Below are positions 53,763-64,000 of a DNA stretch of 64,000 bases, in pieces. The first letter of the stretch is position 1; every line of letters begins with the position of its first letter. The notes beneath the pieces are model-generated. The model was not told the origin of the DNA. It saw only the letters and a program-made list of their open reading frames with translations, and searched no databases. A program made the translations under genes and the position numbers. Source of the stretch: Pseudomonadota bacterium (GTDB taxonomy: Bacteria > Myxococcota > Myxococcia > Myxococcales > Myxococcaceae); assembly GCA_023423535.1 (NCBI GenBank), contig JAFAFL010000162.1, positions 12,143 through 76,142 of the forward strand. The letters are read 5' to 3'.

Positions 53763-54254
53763 CTACCTCAGCGGCTCGGGCGGACGCTCCGGATCCTTCT
53801 CCGTCGCCTCGCGCAGCTTGAGCAGCCCGCGGGTCTCCACCTGCCGGATGCGCTCGCGGGTGAGGTTCATGATCGCGCCCACCTCCTCGAGCGTGATCCC
53901 GCCCTTCTCCGCCACGTCCAGCGCGCAGGTGTGCTCGAGCTCCCAGATCTCCTTGTCCGGGAAGTTGAGCTTGATGGACCCCGTCTCCGGGTTCACGTCC
54001 AGGTAGAGGTTGTGCTTGCAGGACACGAAGAGGCACGGCCGCGGCCCGTTGATGCAGTCCGCCCGCGTCTTCGGCCGCGCGGTCTGGATCGCCTGGAGCA
54101 GCTCCGCCTCCTCCGGATCCACCTCGCCCGTCAGCCGGCGCCGGCGCAGGTCGCGCGCCATCTCCTTCCGGCTCATCGTCTTCGAGCGGCGCCGCTCGGA
54201 CGGGTCGTTCTCGCTCTCCCTGAACAGATCTTCCTTCGTCGTCGCCTGGCTCAT
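53763..54254 (-). CDS. Orphan sigma-70 region 4 DNA-binding protein with Cys-containing N-domain
   Basis: A 163-residue protein. Residues 118-150 (TLEEVGAIMNLTRERIRQVE) are a sigma region 4.2 helix-turn-helix almost identical to that of a housekeeping sigma factor, but regions 1 to 3 are absent. The preceding segment has DCINGPRPCLFVSCKHNLYLDVN, with three cysteines that could bind metal. Similar proteins are found in many bacteria and I know of no assigned role. It may act as an accessory DNA-binding factor. It sits 40 bases after a MerR-like gene on the same strand. Confidence 0.82.
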   Translation of the reverse strand: MSQATTKEDLFRESENDPSERRRSKTMSRKEMARDLRRRRLTGEVDPEEAELLQAIQTARPKTRADCINGPRPCLFVSCKHNLYLDVNPETGSIKLNFPDKEIWELEHTCALDVAEKGGITLEEVGAIMNLTRERIRQVETRGLLKLREATEKDPERPPEPLR

Positions 54255-54294
54255 CTTCCCCTCCCTGCGTGCGCGGCCCCCGCCGCAATCCCAT

Positions 54295-54804
54295 TCAGCT
54301 CGCGACCTGATCCAGCGGGTGAGCGGTCACCGCGCTCCCCAGCCTCGTCACGTCTCGCACCAGCTCCTCCGAACGGCGGCGGAGCTCGTCCAACTTCGTT
54401 GACAGCTCGCGCCGCGCCTCTCCCCCGAAGCGCCGCACGTCGAGCTGCTCGGCGAAACCGGCGAGGACGTCATCCAGGCCGCGCTCCACCTCGTCGATGT
54501 GGTTCTTGAAGAAGACGAAGGAGCGCCGGATCTCGTCCAGCGTCATCCCCTCCGCCATCATCTTCTTGATCGCGTTGATCCGGCGGACGCACTCCACCGG
54601 ATAGAGCCCCTGGCTCCCGCGATGCTTTCCCTTCCGCCCCACCCGGCGGCTGCGGGGAAGCAACCCCACCTGGACGTACTTCCGGAACGTCGCCTCCGAG
54701 AGCGCCACCCGCGGCTGGAAGATCTCGAGGATCGCCCGCGCCGACATCCCGGACGCGAACTCCGCCTCGATCTGCTCGATCTCGCCCGGGGTGAGGAGCT
54801 CCAC
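54295..54804 (-). CDS. MerR-family-like transcriptional regulator
   Basis: A 169-residue protein with an N-terminal MerR-type winged helix (ALSEATFRKYVQVGLLPRSRRVG, then YPVECVRRINAIKKMMAEGMTLDEIRRSF). The C-terminal part is a long coiled-coil-like helix, with no cysteines for metal binding. I place the start at the GTG at 54804, since AAAGGA lies five bases before it; the longer frame upstream is poor. A short palindrome precedes the ribosome site and could be its own operator. It may regulate the following orphan sigma-like gene. Confidence 0.85.
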   Translation of the reverse strand: MELLTPGEIEQIEAEFASGMSARAILEIFQPRVALSEATFRKYVQVGLLPRSRRVGRKGKHRGSQGLYPVECVRRINAIKKMMAEGMTLDEIRRSFVFFKNHIDEVERGLDDVLAGFAEQLDVRRFGGEARRELSTKLDELRRRSEELVRDVTRLGSAVTAHPLDQVAS

Positions 54805-55104
54805 GACGTTCCTTTCAATATCTTCTTTTGAAGATGTTGCGCGGTGTAGCAGCCATTGAATGTAGACGTCAAGGTGGCCTGACGGACAGGCGGGCACACG
54901 ACGAGCGCCGTCGGCGGGCGGACACACGCCCCCGTCGGGGGAACAACCGGTGTGATCAGGGGTGATCGTTCAGCGGCCGCCGCGGCTGTTCGTCAGCCAG
55001 GCGGCCTGCCGCTTCCGGATCGGAGCGCAGCGCTCGTGCGGGTCTTCGGGGAAGAACTTCAGCGCGGCGTGGCTACGGCCCGGACAAGGACGCGGGGCCT
55101 CGGT
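54805..55104. other. 300-bp gap between the kinase and the MerR-like gene
   Basis: The right part (54970-55104) stays open in phase with the kinase gene beyond its TGA (see findings). The left part (54805-54960) is AT-richer and holds the MerR-gene promoter and palindrome. I see no separate gene. Confidence 0.6.
54820..54835. promoter_or_regulatory. Palindrome in the MerR-like gene leader
   Basis: ATCTTC-TTTT-GAAGAT, a perfect 6-base inverted repeat 10 bases before the ribosome site of the MerR-like gene. A position so close to the start fits autoregulation or an mRNA hairpin. Confidence 0.45.
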
Positions 55105-57150
55105 TCACTCGCTGATGTCGGCGTCGAAGTCGATCGAGTGGGAGCTGCCCGGGCGGACCTGAAGGGTCTTCCGCTCGGTCTTGTTGTCGTGCCGCAGCTC
55201 GATGTTGCGGCTCCCCGCAGCGAGCGTGAACGACGAGGGACGGAGGCTCACCTCGCCGAGCTTCACGCCGTCCACGTAGACGTTGCACCAGGGAATCGCT
55301 CGGACCGTGAGCGTGCCGGTCCCGGTCTCGCCCGCAGCCGGAGTCGTTCTCGGCTCGCTCGACGACCTGTTTCCCGTTCCTCCGTCCCGCGACTTTCCGC
55401 CCTTCACGGGCGGCTTGCCATCGGGAGGCTTTGGGCGCGGACCAGCGTCCGGGACCGGATCGCCAGCAGGGGGAGGCCCGGCATCGACCTCCTTCTCAGC
55501 GCCAGCATCTTCCCGAGCTTCCGCCACGACGGCATCGGGCTCGCCGGCGTCCTCAGCGACGCTCACCGTCTCCTGCGGCGGCTCGGGCAACGGCTCGGCC
55601 CGCGGGAAGAACATCGCGCTCGCCCCCACCGCGAGGATCGCAACGATCCCGCCAATGCCGAGGAACATCACGCCGCGCCCCTTCGGCTTCGCCGCAGCGA
55701 GCACGCTCGCGGTCGAACCCTCCGCGGCCGCCGAAGGGGCTGGATGACCACCGGTCACCCACGCCGGCTCGTGCGACGGCGTCAGCGCCTGCAGTGCCGG
55801 GTTGGAGGAACGCGAAGGCGCGGGGGGAGTCGGCGTCGGCTCGACCGAGTCGAAGGGAACCGGCACCTGCGCCGCCTCGGGCGGTACGTACTTCGGCGTG
55901 CCGAGCGGGATCGGCTGCCCCTGCGAGTCGCTCACCGGAGCCACGCCCCGCTGCGCGGCGCGCGGCACGTAGGTGGACGCGTGCGGATCCTCGTCGGGCG
56001 ACAACCCCGGCGCGGCGACGGGAACGGAAGACGACGAAGAGGTCGGCGCAGGCGTCGCCGGCCGCATCGGCGGTCGCTGCCCCGAAGCGCGCGGGCCCGG
56101 CATGACCGCGGTGGGCTCACGCCGCGAAGGCGTGGGCGTGGGCGTCGGCGCCGCGGTGGGCGGGGGCTCGGCCAGCGGGTTGGCCACGCCGGCGGCGGTT
56201 CCTTCGAGGCCATCCGCGGAGAGCTCGTCCGAGTAGAGCGCGCGAAGGAACGCGCCGAGGTCCGTCTCGTCCACCGTCTGCGCGTTGCGGAGGATGAAGT
56301 GCGCCAGCGCCCGCTCGAGCTCCCCGGCGCTCTGCCAACGCTCCGCGGGATCCCGCGCGAGCGCCTTCATCACCACCGCGTCGAGGTCCGGCGCCACGTC
56401 CGCGTTGAGCCGTCCGGGTGGCGCGATGGCGCTCTGCTGCACCGCGCGCAGCACGGCCACGTCGCTGTCGCCCTCGAAGAGCCGCCCTCCGGTGAGCATC
56501 TCCCAGAGCACCACGCCGAGCGCGAACACGTCGGTGCGCGCGTCCACCAGCTCGCCCCGCGCCTGCTCGGGGGACATGTACGCGAACTTGCCCTTCAGCA
56601 TCCCCGGCGAGGTCAGCTTGTTGCCCGCCTTGGCGATGCCGAAGTCCGTCAGCTTGATCGCGCCCTCCCAGGAGAGGAGCACGTTGTGCGGCGTCACGTC
56701 GCGGTGCACGAGGTGCAATGGCGCGCCGCGATCCGTCAGCCGGTGCGCGTAGTGCAGCCCGCGCGCGACCTCGAGGCCGATGTGCGCCACGAGCACCGGC
56801 GGCATCGGCACCATGCGCTCACGCGACTTCTTGCGCACGTCCCACAGCGACCGGCCGCGGACGTACTCCATGGCCAGGTAGAAGGTGTCCTCGTAGCGAT
56901 CGAAGTCGAAGATCTGCACCACGTTCGCGTGGTTCAGCCGCGAGGCGAGCCGCGCCTCGGCGATGAACATCTGCACGAACTCGGGATCCGTCGCGAGGAA
57001 GGCGCGGACCCGCTTGATCACGACCTCCTTCTCGAAGCCCTCCGGCCCCCGCACCGACGCGAGGTAGATCTCCGCCATCCCGCCTTCAGCGAGCTTCCGC
57101 TTGACGACGTACTTGCCGATCGGAGTGCCGGCCTGCAGCCCGCCAGCCAT
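55105..57150 (-). CDS. Ser/Thr protein kinase with one membrane helix and PEGA-like tail
   Basis: A 681-residue kinase. The catalytic domain (about 10-290) has Lys46, HRD at 149-151 (LVHRDVTPHN) and DFG at 169-171, all required for activity. A Pro/Thr/Ser-rich linker follows, then one membrane helix (about 493-515) and a periplasmic tail with a small PEGA-like beta domain (NVYVDGVKLGEV). The ATG directly abuts the stop of the upstream kinase gene (TAG-ATG), so the two are one operon. Substrate unknown. Confidence 0.94.
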   Translation of the reverse strand: MAGGLQAGTPIGKYVVKRKLAEGGMAEIYLASVRGPEGFEKEVVIKRVRAFLATDPEFVQMFIAEARLASRLNHANVVQIFDFDRYEDTFYLAMEYVRGRSLWDVRKKSRERMVPMPPVLVAHIGLEVARGLHYAHRLTDRGAPLHLVHRDVTPHNVLLSWEGAIKLTDFGIAKAGNKLTSPGMLKGKFAYMSPEQARGELVDARTDVFALGVVLWEMLTGGRLFEGDSDVAVLRAVQQSAIAPPGRLNADVAPDLDAVVMKALARDPAERWQSAGELERALAHFILRNAQTVDETDLGAFLRALYSDELSADGLEGTAAGVANPLAEPPPTAAPTPTPTPSRREPTAVMPGPRASGQRPPMRPATPAPTSSSSSVPVAAPGLSPDEDPHASTYVPRAAQRGVAPVSDSQGQPIPLGTPKYVPPEAAQVPVPFDSVEPTPTPPAPSRSSNPALQALTPSHEPAWVTGGHPAPSAAAEGSTASVLAAAKPKGRGVMFLGIGGIVAILAVGASAMFFPRAEPLPEPPQETVSVAEDAGEPDAVVAEAREDAGAEKEVDAGPPPAGDPVPDAGPRPKPPDGKPPVKGGKSRDGGTGNRSSSEPRTTPAAGETGTGTLTVRAIPWCNVYVDGVKLGEVSLRPSSFTLAAGSRNIELRHDNKTERKTLQVRPGSSHSIDFDADISE

Positions 57151-59511
<2,361 letters not shown>

Positions 59512-59638
59512 GTGCGCAGGCCGGATCTCAACAGCGCGACGGGTGCGACCCGCCGCCCACGATCCGGGAAAACCGAAGAAAAATCGTAGGCTGTCCGCGC
59601 GGTTGGGTCAAACACCCGACACCGGATGACGCGCCTCG

Positions 59639-60184
59639 TCAGGGCCTGGGCTGCGTCCGGCGGGCCGTCTGCAGGTCCCGCGTCTCCCGCATCAGCGCCT
59701 CGAGGTCGTCCAGCTGGCGCTTGAGCACCGACATCAGCAGCGGCTGGTCGTCCACCTGGTCGAAGAGGTGGAGGATCCGGTCCACCCGGCGCTCGATCTC
59801 GCCTGCCCGCTCGGGGCTGATCCGGCGGAGGAGCAGGTCGGCGCCCGCCTCCAGCAGCACCCGGACCACCGCGTCCCTCGACCCGAGCTTCTCGCGCTCG
59901 CGCTTGCCCTCGCCCTGGATGACGCGCAGGCGGGGCCCGGCGACTGGCGGGGACTGCGTCTTCTGCACGGGCTCGGGACGCGCCGCGGAGGCAGCGCCCT
60001 GCAGCGCCTCGGCGACCTTCGAGACCGGCGTCGGCTCTGCTGCTGGCGTGACGGGTGCGACCTGCGCTCGCCGCGGCGACGGCGGCACCTGCGGCACGGT
60101 GCGCGCGCCCGCCGAGACCTCCGCCTCACCGCCGAAGAGCGGCAGCTCGAACTGCGCTCCTTCGTCCTTTCGGGTGCCGCCCAT
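59639..60184 (-). CDS. Small protein of unknown function
   Basis: A 181-residue protein. The first half is Pro/Ala-rich and likely disordered; the second half (AVVRVLLEAGADLLLRRISPERAGEIERRVDRI) is helical and could form a dimeric bundle. AGGAGG lies nine bases upstream of the ATG. It sits between the third VWA lipoprotein and the first kinase, on the same strand. No family recognised. Confidence 0.8.
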   Translation of the reverse strand: MGGTRKDEGAQFELPLFGGEAEVSAGARTVPQVPPSPRRAQVAPVTPAAEPTPVSKVAEALQGAASAARPEPVQKTQSPPVAGPRLRVIQGEGKREREKLGSRDAVVRVLLEAGADLLLRRISPERAGEIERRVDRILHLFDQVDDQPLLMSVLKRQLDDLEALMRETRDLQTARRTQPRP

Positions 60185-60266
60185 GGTCCCTGCCTCCTCG
60201 CCGCAGTTGTGCCCCAGCTCCGGCGGGCCTCCAACTTTCCCGCCTCTGGCACAGGCTGCTCCAACG

Positions 60267-60344
60267 CTGTAGCACGAGGGGCCGACAGCACCGCCGAAGG
60301 CCGATTTTCCGGCCCCGGAGGCGTGTCGGCCCCGTGCGCTACAG
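60267..60344. repeat. Long imperfect palindrome (cruciform/hairpin)
   Basis: Arms 60267-60287 and 60324-60344 (21 bases each) pair at 18 of 21 positions: CTGTAGC, one isolated pair and GGGGCCGACA are complementary. The interior pairs further (CACCGCC with GGCGTG, GGCCG with CGGCC), so the whole 78 bases can fold into one hairpin. It follows the lipoprotein stop by 30 bases on the minus strand but has no T run. It could be a palindromic repeat, a transcript-end structure or a binding site. Confidence 0.75.
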
Positions 60345-60373
60345 TGCTCTGTCGAGGCTCCGTTTCGCCGCGT

Positions 60374-63328
60374 CTAGTTGCACGCGCCGCGGTAGCTCAC
60401 GTCGATCGCAGCGCCGGCCGCGGGCCTCGGCGAGAAGCGGATCTGGTTCGACGCGCCGTCGTAGCTCCAGCCGGAAGACAGCGGCGCGCCGTTCACCGTG
60501 ACGGTCACCGAGCCGGGCTCCGGGGTGCCGGAGAGCGGGAAGGCGTCCTGCGGCGAGAAGGCCTTGTTCGCGACCTGCGAGAGCAGCGGCGAGTAGTCCG
60601 GCGCGCAGATGGAGAGCACGTCACCGCCGGTCTGCCGCGCCGCGTCCGCATAGCGGGTACCGGTGCCGCCGGCGCTCGCGCAGCTCGAGGCGGTGGGCGC
60701 GATGGCGTAGATCGTCGAGCGCTGCGGCTGACCCCGGCCCTTCAGCGTGCGCAGCCAGTCCACGTAGCTGTCCACGCCGTCCGGCGAGTGGTCGTCCTCG
60801 TCGCCCACGAACACCACCGCCAGCGCGGCCTCGGCGCGGAGGAAGCCGGCGTTGCCGTCGTTGGGAAGCGACGTGCGCGGGTCGTCCACGCTGTTCACCA
60901 GCGGGGTGGAGAGCGCGCGGCGCAGCGCCTCGAAGCCCTGCTCGACGTTCGCGCACTGCCCCACCTGCACGTTCGCCTGCAGCTGGGCGACGAGGTTCGC
61001 CGTGGAGAGCGTGAGGATCCGCGGCGCCGAGTTGTCCGCGGGGAAGAAGCGTCCCGCCTCGCCGCCCATCGCCCCGCCCGGGCACGCGCCCGCCGCGTCG
61101 ATGCCGGTGGTGGTGACCGCCACGTGGAGGTCCACGCCCGCCCCCTGCGCCGCGCTGACGAAGGCCGGGATGGCGGAGACGAGCTTCGGGTGCTCCTCGA
61201 CCATGGAGGCGGTGTTGTCCACCACGAAGAGGACGTCGACCTTGTTGCCGTCCTGCTGCACGAAGCTGTCGGTGCGCTCGCCGCTCGCGGTCAGCTCACC
61301 GATGAGCGAGACGAGCAGCGGCTGCGCCAGGCCGTCCACCGCCACGTAGAGCGGCGAGACGTTCATGCCCGTCTCCGTCGGCGTGTGCTCGAACTCGAGC
61401 GTGACCGTTCCGCCCGGCGCGACGGTGCGCGGATAGGAGCCCGGCTGCGAGGCGATGCGGAACTGGCCCTCGGTGGTGCCGGTGCCGATGGTCACGCCGT
61501 TGAGCTGCGCCGGCGCGCTGCACTGGTTCATCAGCGTGGTGGTCATCCGAGGCGACGGGCAGTCCGGCCGGCTGACGCCGAAGTCCACGTAGGTCGGCGT
61601 GGCCACGAGACACGACTCGTCGGTGTGCGCCATCAGCGGCACGAGGATCGTCGGCTGCGCCGGGTTCTGCTGGGTGATGCGCACGCTGCCGGTAAAGGTC
61701 CCGCCGGTCGTCGGCGCGCGGTACCCGACCATGAAGCTGAAGTAGTAGCCCGCGTGGACGATCACGCCGTTGATGCGCCCGCCCGGCAGCGTGAAGCGGC
61801 CTCCCGCGTTGTCGTTGAGCTCGATGTTCTTCACCGGGCACACGTCGCCGCCCACGTTGTGGATCTTGATCGCGAGGATCCCCTCCTCGCCCGGGCGCAC
61901 GGTGCCGAAGTCCAGGCGCTCCGGCGTCACGCGCAGATCGCAGGGCGCGTGCGCGGTGGCCCGGCCGGAGACCTCCACCCGCGCGAGGCTCCCCCTGAAG
62001 CCGGAGGTGCGGATGCCCACGCCGGTGGCGTGCTCGCCCTCGCGGGTGGGCTCGAACCAGACGCGGAAGGTCAGCTCCTCGCCCGCGCGCAGCTCCCGCG
62101 GCAGGGTGACGTCGCTGACGCTGAACTGGTCCTCGCCGCCCACGCCGCTGGTGGACGCGCCGGCGACGATCTCGGTGATGGTCAGCGGCGCGCTGTTCGA
62201 CGAGCCGCAGTTCTTCACGGTGATCTGCACCGACTGCCGCGAGCCGACCGGCTTCGGGGTGAAGCGGTGCTCGCCCGGGAACACGCAGACCTCCGCCGCG
62301 CCACCGAAGCCGAACATCGGCACCCGGAGCTCGGGGTTGCGCGCGCTGTTGGTGGTGAAGACCGCCGCGCCCTCGGCGCCGCCCATGTGGCTCGGGCTGT
62401 AGCGGAAGGTGAAGGCGCGGGTCTCGCCGCCCTGCAGCGTGACGCCGGCGGCGCCGTCCTCGTGGGTGAAGCCCGGGTCGGTGGTGTCGGAGAGCGCGAG
62501 CGCGCGCAGCTCCTGCGGCTCGGTGGAGAGGTTGCGGACGGTCGTCACCAGGCTCTGGTTCGCGTCCATCGGCACCTGGCCGAAGTCGAGCTCGGACGGC
62601 TCGGCGACGAGCGCCTTGTCGAGGCCCTCGGCGAGGAGGATGACCATCTGATCGACGCAGCCCTCGCAGAGGCTCACCGCCAGCGCCGCCTCCTTGCGGC
62701 CGGCGGAGGTGGGCCGGAACGCGACCGGCAGCTGCCCGGTGGTGCCCGGCTCGAGCACCAGCGCGTCGGCGTGGAACTCGCCCGCGTGCGCACCGATGGC
62801 CTGCGGACGGAAGGTCAGGCGCAGGTCGCTGGTGTTCTCCAGCGAGAGCGTGCGGACCTTCTCCGAGCCGATCTCGATCCGGCCGAAGTCGAGCCGCTGC
62901 TCCACCACGCGCGCGCCCGCGTCCACGCCCACGCCCTTCAGCGGCACGCGGAACACCGGCTCCTCCTTCGAGTCCGAGCGGACGACGAAGAAGGCCGGCA
63001 AATCGCCGCCGCGGCGGGGACGGAACTTGATCGCCACGTCGCACGAGCCGCCCGGCATCACGCTGTGCGGGCCTTCGTGCGCGAAGCTCGCGAGGTACGC
63101 GCCGTCCTCGTCCTCGATCCAGATGTCGAGGATGTTGAGGTCCGAGCGCCCCACGTTCTGCAGCGACGCCTTCAGCGTCCGGCTCGCGTAGACCGGGACC
63201 CGCTGGAAGTCGGTGTCGCCCACGAACATCAACCGCGCGTCGGCCACCGCCGGACGCTCACGGTCTGCACAACCCACGGCGAGCACGGCAACAACGGCCG
63301 CCGCCGCAAAAAGAGCTGCCCCCCTCAT
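60374..63328 (-). CDS. ASH/choice-of-anchor-D lipoprotein with VWA domain (third paralogue)
   Basis: A 984-residue lipoprotein: signal peptide and lipobox LAVGC with Cys20, ASH/choice-of-anchor-D repeats through residue 690, then a VWA domain with the MIDAS-like motif DNTAS at 704-708 and a C-terminal beta domain. The Ser-for-Thr change in DxTxS is allowed. It is distantly related to 990-4217 (same architecture, low identity outside the VWA and ASH signatures). The ATG at 63328 has GGAGGA just upstream. The role is unknown. Confidence 0.92.
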   Translation of the reverse strand: MRGAALFAAAAVVAVLAVGCADRERPAVADARLMFVGDTDFQRVPVYASRTLKASLQNVGRSDLNILDIWIEDEDGAYLASFAHEGPHSVMPGGSCDVAIKFRPRRGGDLPAFFVVRSDSKEEPVFRVPLKGVGVDAGARVVEQRLDFGRIEIGSEKVRTLSLENTSDLRLTFRPQAIGAHAGEFHADALVLEPGTTGQLPVAFRPTSAGRKEAALAVSLCEGCVDQMVILLAEGLDKALVAEPSELDFGQVPMDANQSLVTTVRNLSTEPQELRALALSDTTDPGFTHEDGAAGVTLQGGETRAFTFRYSPSHMGGAEGAAVFTTNSARNPELRVPMFGFGGAAEVCVFPGEHRFTPKPVGSRQSVQITVKNCGSSNSAPLTITEIVAGASTSGVGGEDQFSVSDVTLPRELRAGEELTFRVWFEPTREGEHATGVGIRTSGFRGSLARVEVSGRATAHAPCDLRVTPERLDFGTVRPGEEGILAIKIHNVGGDVCPVKNIELNDNAGGRFTLPGGRINGVIVHAGYYFSFMVGYRAPTTGGTFTGSVRITQQNPAQPTILVPLMAHTDESCLVATPTYVDFGVSRPDCPSPRMTTTLMNQCSAPAQLNGVTIGTGTTEGQFRIASQPGSYPRTVAPGGTVTLEFEHTPTETGMNVSPLYVAVDGLAQPLLVSLIGELTASGERTDSFVQQDGNKVDVLFVVDNTASMVEEHPKLVSAIPAFVSAAQGAGVDLHVAVTTTGIDAAGACPGGAMGGEAGRFFPADNSAPRILTLSTANLVAQLQANVQVGQCANVEQGFEALRRALSTPLVNSVDDPRTSLPNDGNAGFLRAEAALAVVFVGDEDDHSPDGVDSYVDWLRTLKGRGQPQRSTIYAIAPTASSCASAGGTGTRYADAARQTGGDVLSICAPDYSPLLSQVANKAFSPQDAFPLSGTPEPGSVTVTVNGAPLSSGWSYDGASNQIRFSPRPAAGAAIDVSYRGACN

Positions 63329-63515
63329 GACTCCTCCCACCGTCGCCCTCAACCCCCTGGCCCTTCGTGCGCCGCCTGGGCGCCCGCTCTGCCGGCCAGT
63401 CCTGCGCCAAGGTAGGGATGGGGGTTGACCGCGCCAACCACCCCACCCGCCGCGCTCCGGGGCGCAGTGTCGGGTGGTGCGCGGTGGGGAGAGGAGCGCC
63501 TGTCAGCGCGGGGCG

Positions 63516-64000
63516 TCAGCGGGTACGGCCGACCCCGTCGCGGTCGTCGAACGAGCCGCCGGTGGTGCCCACGCCGTCGCTGCGCTCCCAGGCATCCGCC
63601 TGATCGTCGTCCGCCTGATCCGAAGATCCGCCGGCCGTCCCCGAGCCGCCCACGCCGGTGCCACCGCCCTCCCAGTTGATGCCGCCGGGCTGGGCCTGGT
63701 GATTCACCCCGCCGGGCGAGTCGGCGGTATCGCCCGTGCCCGTGCCCACCGCACCACCCGCCCCGCCGCCGAAGAAGGGCGGGACCTCGGTGGGCGGCGC
63801 GGTCGGGGCTGGCTGCGTGCCCGCGGCGCTCGAGCCCTGATCGGTGCCGAACACGGTGCCGGTCCCGGGCCCGACCTCGGAGCGCACGCCGCTGTCGGTC
63901 GCGCGCTCGTTCGGATCACCGGTGTTCCCCACCCCCGTCCCGGTGCCCACGCCGGTGTCCGTCCCCGAGCCCACGCCGGTCCCCGTGTTCACGCCGGCGC
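63516..64000 (-). CDS. Gly/Thr-rich low-complexity protein, 5' end beyond the window
   Basis: The last 161 codons of a protein that continues past base 64000. It repeats units such as GTGTGVG and GTDTGVG, then has a Pro-rich and an acidic part ending in DDRDGVGRTR. GC-rich third positions in this frame support coding. Low-complexity tails of this type are seen in myxobacterial lipoproteins and secreted proteins, but nothing more can be said. Confidence 0.65.
   Translation of the reverse strand, partial: AGVNTGTGVGSGTDTGVGTGTGVGNTGDPNERATDSGVRSEVGPGTGTVFGTDQGSSAAGTQPAPTAPPTEVPPFFGGGAGGAVGTGTGDTADSPGGVNHQAQPGGINWEGGGTGVGGSGTAGGSSDQADDDQADAWERSDGVGTTGGSFDDRDGVGRTR

Noticed and set aside
59768..63415. 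A 1215-codon plus-strand frame opposite the third VWA lipoprotein
   Set aside because: Antisense artefact of GC-rich coding.

Overview
The window looks like a chromosomal segment of a myxobacterium (Myxococcota, probably suborder Cystobacterineae). The sequence is very GC-rich with strongly GC-biased third codon positions. One protein ends in a MYXO-CTERM sorting tail. There are long lipoproteins with choice-of-anchor-D/ASH repeats and VWA domains, two large Ser/Thr kinases, and many lineage-type proteins of unknown function. I see no rRNA, tRNA, CRISPR array, insertion sequence, integrase or phage gene, so this is ordinary core/accessory chromosome rather than an island.

0-9 kb: surface and periplasmic proteins. 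Two tandemly duplicated VWA lipoproteins (the first runs off the left edge) are followed upstream by a CARDB/Ig-like MYXO-CTERM protein, and a secreted protein of unknown function lies divergently. 9-19 kb: a lipoprotein, a coupled SCP2 + CaiB/AMACR-like pair, a lone response regulator, tatA, a long-chain acyl-CoA synthetase with a TPR protein, an RpoH-type sigma factor, and a four-base-overlapping folE / FAD-oxidase pair. A 748-bp stretch with no convincing gene follows. 19-26.4 kb: a small catabolic operon (HCCA-isomerase-like, isochorismatase-like, Rieske), a possible ATP-grasp enzyme, a LysM hydrolase-like protein, recQ, an orphan beta-class DNA methyltransferase and an antisense-overlapping thioredoxin-like ferredoxin.

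26.4-36.4 kb: nrdJ (B12-dependent ribonucleotide reductase) behind a 545-bp control region with two candidate NrdR boxes and a structured leader that can fold a terminator. A very strong terminator follows it. Then come a DUF5996-like protein, an fdhA/HbpS-like pair, a putative HExxH metalloprotease co-transcribed with a glutamine synthetase, and a cysteine-packed lipoprotein. 36.4-45.8 kb: an exopolysaccharide-priming glycosyltransferase with a good candidate sigma-54 promoter and upstream palindromes, a divergent radical SAM protein, a second LysM hydrolase-like protein, two divergent group-4 glycosyltransferases and a chemoreceptor.

45.8-64 kb is entirely on the minus strand: MerR-type regulator, orphan sigma-region-4 protein, purH, a zinc-ribbon/TPR membrane protein, purD, lptF, lptG, and upstream of these two Ser/Thr kinases with PEGA-like tails, a small unknown protein, a third VWA lipoprotein and the end of a Gly/Thr-rich protein. 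Most genes are tightly packed, with stop/start overlaps (ATGA, GTGA, TAG-ATG, TAA-GTG) that indicate operons. The most promising unexplained signals are regulatory: the nrdJ leader, the sigma-54 promoter with its GACA-N4-TGTC sites, the glnA inverted repeat and a long palindrome at 60.3 kb.
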